NCBI GenBank assembly: GCA_023415725.1
Contig: JAEZJR010000077.1
Location: 1 to 18,148, forward strand
DNA from: Acidobacteriota bacterium
GTDB taxonomy: Bacteria; Acidobacteriota; Blastocatellia; Pyrinomonadales; Pyrinomonadaceae
Direction of reading: 5' to 3'
DNA: 18,148 nucleotides
The position numbers were made by a program, and so were the translations under genes. This document shows, piece after piece, positions 8,549 through 14,984 of the stretch. The notes under the pieces were generated by a model. That model made no database searches, was not told the origin of the DNA, and saw only the letters and a program-made list of their open reading frames with translations. Numbering within the stretch: the stretch's first letter is position 1; every line of letters starts with the position of its first letter.

Positions 8549-8580
8549 GCCCGTCTTCCTAAGGGAGACGGGCTATTTTT
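8549..8580 (+). terminator. strong intrinsic terminator after hcp
   Basis: GCCCGTCT (8549-8556) pairs perfectly with AGACGGGC (8566-8573). Continuing inward, T8557-G8565 is a wobble pair and CC pairs with GG, giving an 11-bp stem with a TAA loop. TATTTTT follows at 8574-8580. This is a textbook rho-independent terminator, 18 bases after the hcp stop. The tssE ATG starts only six bases after the T-run, so any tssE mRNA from upstream must read through it. Confidence 0.9.
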
Positions 8581-8586
8581 CAGTTT

Positions 8587-9075
8587 ATGGCACGCAGCGT
8601 TTTTGAAGACCGGATCACTCCCTCGGTCCTTGATCGACTTATCGATCACGAACCACAAGACACTTCTGAATTGTTCAAGTCACGATCGCAAACGCTGCAC
8701 GAGCTTAAGGCTTCCGTCGCTCGTGACCTTGAGTGGTTATTGAACACGCGGCGGACGGCACAGATCGAGACTAATGGTTCTGAAGAGATAAGGAAATCCG
8801 TCGTTGCCTTCGGGCTTCCCGATCTAACCAGTCTTAGCTCGGATAAAAGCTCGGATTGGAGAGCTCTGGCGAAATATATAGAATCCGCCCTGAGTATCTT
8901 CGAACCGAGATTCTTTAATGTGAAGGTGACGATTGACACATCTGATGAGCACCTCCGTACGCCGCGGTTTCGAATTGAAGCGAATCTTGATGTGGATCCG
9001 GCCCCAGAGCCCGTCACATTCGGCACCGATCTAGAATCAGGGACCACACAATTTCAGGTACGTGAGATAGTCTAG
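8587..9075 (+). CDS. tssE: TssE, gp25-like baseplate protein
   Basis: TssE is the T6SS counterpart of phage T4 gp25. It sits in the baseplate wedge and starts sheath polymerisation. The 162 residues carry the family hallmarks: PSVLDRLIDHEP near 12-23, VARDLEWLLNTRR near 44-56, FGLPDL at 75-80, and FEPRF at 105-109, the conserved EPR core of gp25-like folds. Homologues begin in the same way, so ATG 8587 is the natural start. It has no Shine-Dalgarno sequence: the preceding 40 bases are the hcp terminator and its T-run. Expression therefore probably depends on read-through and is weak relative to hcp, which suits a protein needed in few copies per machine. Low GC groups it with tssA-hcp. Confidence 0.94.
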   Translation: MARSVFEDRITPSVLDRLIDHEPQDTSELFKSRSQTLHELKASVARDLEWLLNTRRTAQIETNGSEEIRKSVVAFGLPDLTSLSSDKSSDWRALAKYIESALSIFEPRFFNVKVTIDTSDEHLRTPRFRIEANLDVDPAPEPVTFGTDLESGTTQFQVREIV

Positions 9076-9087
9076 AAAGCTAGCTTT
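9076..9087. repeat. perfect 12-bp palindrome after tssE
   Basis: AAAGCTAGCTTT is perfectly self-complementary and starts on the base after the tssE stop. It fills much of the 30-base gap before tssF and lies where base composition rises again. It has no real loop, so it is a better candidate for a protein-binding dyad than a hairpin. No known regulator site is recognised. Confidence 0.4.
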
Positions 9088-9105
9088 TGGGGCGGGAAGA
9101 AACGG

Positions 9106-10992
9106 ATGAGAGACGAACTCCTGGGTTATTACGAGCGCGAACTGATTTTTCTCCGCCGAATGGGGGCGGATTTCGCGCACAAGTACCCCAAGATCGCCGC
9201 CCGTCTTCAGATGGAAGACGAGAAGGTGGAGGATCCGCACGTGGAGCGGATGATCGAGGCGTTCGCTTTCCTCACGGCTCGTATCGGTCTCAAAATCGAC
9301 GACGAACTCCCCGAGATCACCGAGTCCTTCCTCAATCTTCTCTACCCACACTATCTGGCGCCCATCCCCTCGATGGCGATTGCCCAGTTCTCGGCCGGGT
9401 CGTCCAAGGACAAGCTCTCCAACGTGGCTTCCCTGCCACGCGGCAGCAAGTTGAATTCTCGGCCTGTCAACGGGACTCCTTGCCAATTCCGAACCGCGTT
9501 CAACGTGCAGCTTGCCCCGATCGAATTGCTCTCGGCTGCCCTCGAATCGCCGGCCCCAAAGGACAGTCGCGGCAAGTACGCTGACAGCTATATCCGAATC
9601 GGGATGCGCTGCTTCGGCAACGGGAATCTTCACGAGCTGAAAAAGGAAACGGGCGAACCATTGGATCACGTGCGGTTTTACATCGACGGCGATCCGCAAC
9701 TTGTCTACCCGCTTTACGAGATGATCTTCAATCACGCGACCAACGTGGAGATAAGACCCGTCGACCCGCCGCTAGGCGACAGGACGCTGAAGACGCTGAC
9801 AAACCTTCAGTTACGCCTACCGGATCCGGTGGTCATACCGGCGTCCGACTTCATCCGACAGGTCGGGTTCTCCGACGATGAGGCTCTTTTGCCCTATTCG
9901 AAGCGCTCGTTTTCCGGGTACCGCCTTCTTTCCGAATATTTCGCGTTCCCTTACAAGTTCCTTTTCTTCGACGTGTACGGGCTTGACGAGGCCGCCCGGC
10001 GTAAGTTCGGTAGCCATTTCGAGATCCTGATCCATCTCAAGGACGTCAACCCGCCGGCCGCACCGATCACCGTGGAAACGTTCAAGATGGGTTGCTCCCC
10101 AGTGATCAATCTTTTTAATAGGCTTAGCGACCCGTTATACATTTCGCAACAAAAATACGAGTACCATGTCGTCGCAGACGTACACCGACAGACCACTACG
10201 GAGATCTATTCCATAGACGAGGTGTTCATGACCGACCCGCGGACGAACAAGTCGCGCGAGTTCTCTCCGTTCTACTCGCTCCGTCACACGCACGGGGAGC
10301 AGATGGAGAAGTCTTATTGGTATGGCCTCCGTCGGCCTTCTCAGCGCGAAGACGACGAGGGGACGGAAATGTTTCTCACCTTCGTGGACAGTAATTTCAA
10401 CCCGCGTACGCCTTCAGTGGACGTACTGAATGTAAGGGCCACGTGTACGAACCGCGACCTGCCCGCCCGGTTGCCATTCGGGGGCAAGGAAGGTGATTTC
10501 ACGGTCGAGGGAACGGCCGTCTCCTCGCGCGTACGGTGTATAACGAAACCGACCGAAACGATCCGGCCGCCGATGCGCCGATCGCTGCAATGGCGCTTGA
10601 TCTCTCACCTGAATCTCAACTATTTGTCTCTGATAGGAAAGGAAGATAGCCCCGAGGCGATCCAGGAGATACTGCACCTTTACAATTTCAACGACTCGTC
10701 GGTGACGCGTAAACAGATACTGGGCATCAAGGAGATCGGGGCGAGCAAGATCGTTCGGCAACTCGGCGAACGGGTCGGGACCGGCTTCGTACGGGGGCTC
10801 AACACGAAGATCACTTTCGACGAGGATGAGTTCGTGGGAAGCGGAATGTTCCTCTTCGCTTCCGTGCTAGACAGGTTCCTGGGACTTTATGCCTCGGTGA
10901 ACACATTCAATCAGTTGACCATCCGCTCGCTGCAGCGCGAGGAGGATATCAAGACGTTCCCGGCGCGTGCAGGGGAGCAGGTTTTAATTTAA
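9106..10992 (+). CDS. tssF: TssF (ImpG/VasA), baseplate wedge protein
   Basis: TssF is the main wedge component of the T6SS baseplate, binding TssG and TssE around the VgrG hub. The 628-residue length is typical. The N-terminus is a near-diagnostic family signature: DELLGYYERELIFLRRMG at residues 3-20, then KYPKIAARLQM, and the VERMIEAFAFLTARI helix near 46-60. The middle LNLLYPHYLAPIPSMAI segment and the late SLQWRLISHLNLNYLSL segment are also characteristic. The ATG is preceded by a purine-rich GGGAAGAAA that can serve as a weak ribosome-binding site. It starts 30 bases after tssE, and GC content is clearly higher than in the preceding block. No odd features are seen in the protein. Confidence 0.96.
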   Translation: MRDELLGYYERELIFLRRMGADFAHKYPKIAARLQMEDEKVEDPHVERMIEAFAFLTARIGLKIDDELPEITESFLNLLYPHYLAPIPSMAIAQFSAGSSKDKLSNVASLPRGSKLNSRPVNGTPCQFRTAFNVQLAPIELLSAALESPAPKDSRGKYADSYIRIGMRCFGNGNLHELKKETGEPLDHVRFYIDGDPQLVYPLYEMIFNHATNVEIRPVDPPLGDRTLKTLTNLQLRLPDPVVIPASDFIRQVGFSDDEALLPYSKRSFSGYRLLSEYFAFPYKFLFFDVYGLDEAARRKFGSHFEILIHLKDVNPPAAPITVETFKMGCSPVINLFNRLSDPLYISQQKYEYHVVADVHRQTTTEIYSIDEVFMTDPRTNKSREFSPFYSLRHTHGEQMEKSYWYGLRRPSQREDDEGTEMFLTFVDSNFNPRTPSVDVLNVRATCTNRDLPARLPFGGKEGDFTVEGTAVSSRVRCITKPTETIRPPMRRSLQWRLISHLNLNYLSLIGKEDSPEAIQEILHLYNFNDSSVTRKQILGIKEIGASKIVRQLGERVGTGFVRGLNTKITFDEDEFVGSGMFLFASVLDRFLGLYASVNTFNQLTIRSLQREEDIKTFPARAGEQVLI

Positions 10993-11079
10993 CAACGAAC
11001 TCGCGTACCCGATAGGTGAGTGATCTGCGCCTGGTCGCCGTATGCTGAGGAAGCGTAATATCGAGGTTCACCCGGCCAA

Positions 11080-12087
11080 TTGGATAAGAAACCGCTAAAT
11101 CAGAAGCTCGAGGATTCGCCTTACTCGTTCGAGTTTTTCCAGGCAGTAAGACTGTTAGAGCGCCTGTACCCGGAGAAAAAGCCGGTGGGCGGGCCGGCCC
11201 TACCGCATGAAGAAATCGTGCGCTTTCGGTCTCGTGTTACCCTTGACTTCCCGTCAAGCGAGATACATGAAATAGCCGAGCGCTCGGGTGACGAGGGTAC
11301 CCCAGTGATCGAGATGCTGGTGAATTTTATGGGTATGGTGGGGCCGAGTGGGGTCCTGCCGACTCATTATTCAGAGCTGGTTCTCGACCGTATACGATAT
11401 CGCGACACCGCGATGTGGGCATTCCTCGATATTTTCACCCATCGAAGCGTTTCTCTCTTCTACCAGGCTTGGGCGAAGTACCGTTTCCCGGTCAACTACG
11501 AACGAGGGAACGATGAGTTGACGTCGTACATGTTCGACCTCGTGGGCCTTGGAACGAAGGGGCTTCGCGGGAAGATGGGCATCGAAGATGAGTCGCTTTT
11601 GCCATATGCTGGGTTGATAGCGCAAAAGCCGCACTCGGCGAACGCGATCGAAAAAACTATCGAAGACTATTTCGGGGTCGAAGCCCATATCGAGCAGTTT
11701 CAGGGGCAATGGATGGATCTGAGTAGGGATGACCACACCCGTATCGGACTGCGGAACAGCTCGCTCGGCCGATCAACCGTAGTGGGGACACGCATTTGGG
11801 ACCAACAATCCAAATTGCGGATCCGGCTCGGCCCGCTTAGCGTTCAAAAGTTTACCGGTTTCTTGCCGAACGGCTCCGGCCATAAGGCGCTTCGTTCGAT
11901 CGTCGAATTCATGATCGGACAGGAGTTCGATTACGACGTGCAACTTTGCCTGGCGCAGAAACAGGTCCCAAGTACGGTGCTGACGACCCGCGCGATGCGA
12001 AGACCGATGCTCGGGTGGACGTCCTTTTTGAAGAGCGTGCCCGCCAAGGCGGACGACGACCAGCTCGTGCTCGCGACGGCTGCATAG
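11080..12087 (+). CDS. tssG: TssG (ImpH/VasB), baseplate wedge protein
   Basis: TssG joins two TssF copies in each baseplate wedge. The 335 residues carry the expected FEFFQAVRLLERL near 17-29, IVRFRSRVTLDFP, the NFMGMVGPSGVLPTHYSEL core near 83-101, and IFTHRSVSLFYQAWAKYRF. The frame upstream is closed by TAA at 11056-11058, and no ATG lies between that stop and the conserved N-terminal motif. The TTG at 11080 is therefore the best start. Its only Shine-Dalgarno-like element, GAGG at 11064-11067, is about 13 bases away. A weak non-ATG start implies low translation. The 87-base gap from tssF (10993-11079) shows no other feature. Confidence 0.94.
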   Translation: MDKKPLNQKLEDSPYSFEFFQAVRLLERLYPEKKPVGGPALPHEEIVRFRSRVTLDFPSSEIHEIAERSGDEGTPVIEMLVNFMGMVGPSGVLPTHYSELVLDRIRYRDTAMWAFLDIFTHRSVSLFYQAWAKYRFPVNYERGNDELTSYMFDLVGLGTKGLRGKMGIEDESLLPYAGLIAQKPHSANAIEKTIEDYFGVEAHIEQFQGQWMDLSRDDHTRIGLRNSSLGRSTVVGTRIWDQQSKLRIRLGPLSVQKFTGFLPNGSGHKALRSIVEFMIGQEFDYDVQLCLAQKQVPSTVLTTRAMRRPMLGWTSFLKSVPAKADDDQLVLATAA

Positions 12088-12186
12088 AGAGAAAGCGGGA
12101 TGCGGAATGTCGGTTAGGAGTGCCGAACTCAATTCAATTTCTTTTGACGGTTAAAACTAGCCGAAGATCTTTGTAGGAGAACAATA

Positions 12187-14961
12187 ATGAACGTAAATCT
12201 GAAATCCCTGGTAGGGAGGCTGAACGATGTGACAAGGGGGGCGCTGGAGGGCGCCGCCGGCCTCTGCCTCTCGCGAACCAACTACGACGTCGAAGTGGAA
12301 CACATCCTTGCGAAGATCCTCGAGCAGGATGACACCGACTTGCACAAGATCGCCTCGCACTATGAGATCAATATCGACCGCCTCAACAAGGACGTGCAGA
12401 CGGCGCTCGACCGGCTGAAGACCGGCAATTCCCGCACGCCTGGCCTGAGCGATCGCATCCCTGAGTGGATACAAAATGCATGGCTGCTCGCCTCGGTCGA
12501 TTTCGGTGCGGCGAGGGTCCGTTCGGGCCATTTGATACTTGCGTTGCTCGCGAGCGGCGGGCTTTCGCGTATCGCGCGGGATATCTCCAAGGAATTCGAC
12601 CACATCTCGGTGGAGGACCTACAGAAGGGCCTTCCGGATGTCACGGCCGATTCCGCCGAAGCACGGGACGCTGTTGCTCTGGGTGAAGCCTCGGGCGTCT
12701 CCGGAGGGCCGCAGGTTGCGTCGGGCGTACCCGGGAAAACGAAAGCCCTCGACCAATACACCGAGGACCTTACCGCAAAGGCACGTGCGGGCAAGATCGA
12801 TCCGGTGCTAGGGCGCGATTTTGAGATCAGGCAAATCGTTGACATCCTTACCCGCCGCCGTCAGAACAACCCGATTCTTACGGGCGAGGCGGGCGTCGGT
12901 AAAACCGCCGTCGTGGAGGGGTTTGCACTTAGAATCGCCGAGGGCGACGTGCCGGATCCGCTGAAGAACGTCGCGGTTCGTTCTCTGGATCTGGGCCTGC
13001 TGCAAGCCGGCGCGGGCGTGAAGGGTGAATTCGAGAATCGTCTGAAATCGGTGATCGACGAAGTCAAATCTTCGCCGCAGCCGATCATCATGTTCATCGA
13101 CGAGGCCCATACGCTCATCGGTGCCGGCGGTGCCGCCGGGCAGAACGATGCCGCGAATCTCTTGAAGCCGGCACTTGCCCGCGGAGAGCTTCGCACCATC
13201 GCTGCGACCACTTGGGCGGAATACAAGAAATACTTCGAGAAGGACGCCGCTCTGGCACGCCGCTTCCAGGTCGTAAAGGTAGATGAACCGGACGAAATGA
13301 AAGCCATCGCGATGATGCGCGGGATCGCGGACAAGATGGAATCTCACCACAACGTCCGCATCCTCGACGAAGCGATCGTGGAGTGCGTGAAGCTCTCACA
13401 CCGCTACATCACGGGGCGGCAGCTTCCGGATAAGTCGGTTTCGGTGCTGGATACGGCTTGTGCAAAGGTCGCGATCGGGCAGGGCTCGATCCCGGCCCCG
13501 ATCGACGACGCAAAACGACATATTCAGAACCTCAATGCCGAGATCAATGCTCTACAGCGCGAACAGGTCACTGGTGCCGGACACGACAACCGGTTGGAAG
13601 AGTTGCAGGCGGACCTGAAGAAAACTGAAGAAGAACTCGCGGAGTTCCAGGAGCAGTTCGAGAAGGAGAAGGCTCTCGTCGAGCAGATCAAGAACGTCCG
13701 GACCAAGCTGGAGATGTCGCGGCTCGATGGGAAACTCGCGGACGCTATCGCAGGTTCGAACGGCAACGGCAATGGAGAAGCGATGGCGGCCGCTGCTGCT
13801 ACGGCGGAAGCAGACGGAGCTCCGGTCGGCGATGACGCGGGAGCAGCCACTGCAGCGGCACCGGCCGACATCGAGGCCGCCAAAGCAGAACTGAAGCGTT
13901 TGACTGAAGAATTGAAGGCCCTGCAGGGCGAAAACCCGCTGATCCAACCCGTGGTGAACGGGCAATCGGTCGCGGAGGTCATCTCCGGATGGACCGGGAT
14001 CCCGATCGGGAAAATGGTCGCCGATGAGATCAACGCCGTGCTGAACCTGCACGAAACACTTCGCGAACGTGTACTCGGGCAAGACCACGCCCTCGAAGCG
14101 ATCGCCCAGCGCATTCGCACCTCCCGCGCCGGTTTGACCGATCCGAAACGCCCGATCGGCGTGTTCATGCTCGTCGGCACGTCCGGTGTAGGTAAGACGG
14201 AAACGGCACTGGCACTCGCGGAGTCACTGTACGGTGGTGAGCGGAACCTGATCTCGATCAACATGAGCGAATATCAGGAGGCCCACACCGTGTCTAGCCT
14301 GAAAGGATCGCCTCCGGGATACGTCGGCTACGGCGAAGGCGGTGTGCTGACGGAAGCGGTCAGAAGGAAGCCGTACTCGGTCGTGCTGCTCGATGAGGTC
14401 GAAAAAGCGCACCCGGACGTGATGGAACTGTTCTTCCAGGTGTTCGACAAAGGCGTCCTCGAAGATGGCGAGGGCCGTGAGATCGATTTCAAGAACACGA
14501 TCATCTTGCTTACTTCAAATGTCGGCACCGATACGATAATGAAGCTATGCGCCGACCCCGAAACGCGGCCCGAGCCGGAAGGCATCATCGAAGCGATCAA
14601 GCCCGAGCTGAACAAGGCTTTCAAGCCCGCACTGCTCGGCCGCATGGTCACAGTCCCTTATTACCCGATCTCCGACGAGATCCTCCGGCTGATCATCAAG
14701 CTTCAGCTTGGGAAAATAAAAAAACGCATCGCCGATAACCATGGTGCGCAATTTTCCTACGATGATGCCGTCATAGAAACGGTAGCGAAGCGCTGCACGG
14801 ATGTGGACAGCGGCGCCCGCAACGTTTACAACATCCTGACGGGCACCATGTTGCCTGACATGAGCGGCGAGGTACTGTCGAGGATGGCGGCGGGCGAAAG
14901 CATCAAAAAGGTGCATGTCGGTGTCGGCGAAAACGAGAAATTCGTTTACGACATCGGCTAA
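12187..14961 (+). CDS. tssH: TssH/ClpV, AAA+ sheath-recycling ATPase
   Basis: ClpV is the Hsp100-type hexamer that unfolds contracted TssB/C sheaths for reuse. The 924-residue protein has an N-terminal Clp repeat domain (about 1-160). The first AAA+ module has Walker A GEAGVGKT at 233-240 and Walker B MFIDEAH at 302-308. A coiled-coil middle follows, then the second module with Walker A GTSGVGKT at 664-671 and Walker B VVLLDEVEKAH at 732-742. All key ATPase residues look intact. An Ala/Gly/Asn-rich low-complexity stretch at about 522-560, which I do not recall from typical ClpV proteins, separates the middle domain from the second module. AGGAG at 12175-12179 sits seven bases before the ATG. 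The 99-base gap after tssG (12088-12186) shows TTGACG at 12144-12149 but no partner -10, so a promoter is not supported. Confidence 0.97.
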   Translation: MNVNLKSLVGRLNDVTRGALEGAAGLCLSRTNYDVEVEHILAKILEQDDTDLHKIASHYEINIDRLNKDVQTALDRLKTGNSRTPGLSDRIPEWIQNAWLLASVDFGAARVRSGHLILALLASGGLSRIARDISKEFDHISVEDLQKGLPDVTADSAEARDAVALGEASGVSGGPQVASGVPGKTKALDQYTEDLTAKARAGKIDPVLGRDFEIRQIVDILTRRRQNNPILTGEAGVGKTAVVEGFALRIAEGDVPDPLKNVAVRSLDLGLLQAGAGVKGEFENRLKSVIDEVKSSPQPIIMFIDEAHTLIGAGGAAGQNDAANLLKPALARGELRTIAATTWAEYKKYFEKDAALARRFQVVKVDEPDEMKAIAMMRGIADKMESHHNVRILDEAIVECVKLSHRYITGRQLPDKSVSVLDTACAKVAIGQGSIPAPIDDAKRHIQNLNAEINALQREQVTGAGHDNRLEELQADLKKTEEELAEFQEQFEKEKALVEQIKNVRTKLEMSRLDGKLADAIAGSNGNGNGEAMAAAAATAEADGAPVGDDAGAATAAAPADIEAAKAELKRLTEELKALQGENPLIQPVVNGQSVAEVISGWTGIPIGKMVADEINAVLNLHETLRERVLGQDHALEAIAQRIRTSRAGLTDPKRPIGVFMLVGTSGVGKTETALALAESLYGGERNLISINMSEYQEAHTVSSLKGSPPGYVGYGEGGVLTEAVRRKPYSVVLLDEVEKAHPDVMELFFQVFDKGVLEDGEGREIDFKNTIILLTSNVGTDTIMKLCADPETRPEPEGIIEAIKPELNKAFKPALLGRMVTVPYYPISDEILRLIIKLQLGKIKKRIADNHGAQFSYDDAVIETVAKRCTDVDSGARNVYNILTGTMLPDMSGEVLSRMAAGESIKKVHVGVGENEKFVYDIG

Positions 14962-14984
14962 AAGGGAGGCAAGGTTAACAGCAT

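Noticed and set aside
8588..8604. TGGCACG resembling half of a sigma-54 promoter
   Set aside because: The second element (TTGC) is missing at the required spacing, and the sequence encodes the conserved start of TssE.
9037..9735. - strand open frame of 232 codons across the tssE-tssF junction
   Set aside because: It overlaps two confidently identified genes and shows no family features.
12144..12172. TTGACG as a -35 element upstream of clpV
   Set aside because: No acceptable -10 lies 16-18 bases downstream (ATCTTT at best), and the start site would fall in the ribosome-binding site.
13253..13267. TGGCACG-N4-TTCC, a closer sigma-54-like match
   Set aside because: It sits inside the clpV coding region, encoding LARRFQ of the AAA+ core, with no gene start downstream.
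13524..14264. Long open frame on the - strand (246 codons)
   Set aside because: It lies wholly inside clpV, whose ATPase motifs are intact, and its product is Ser/Ala-rich without recognisable domains. It is a shadow frame of GC-rich coding sequence.
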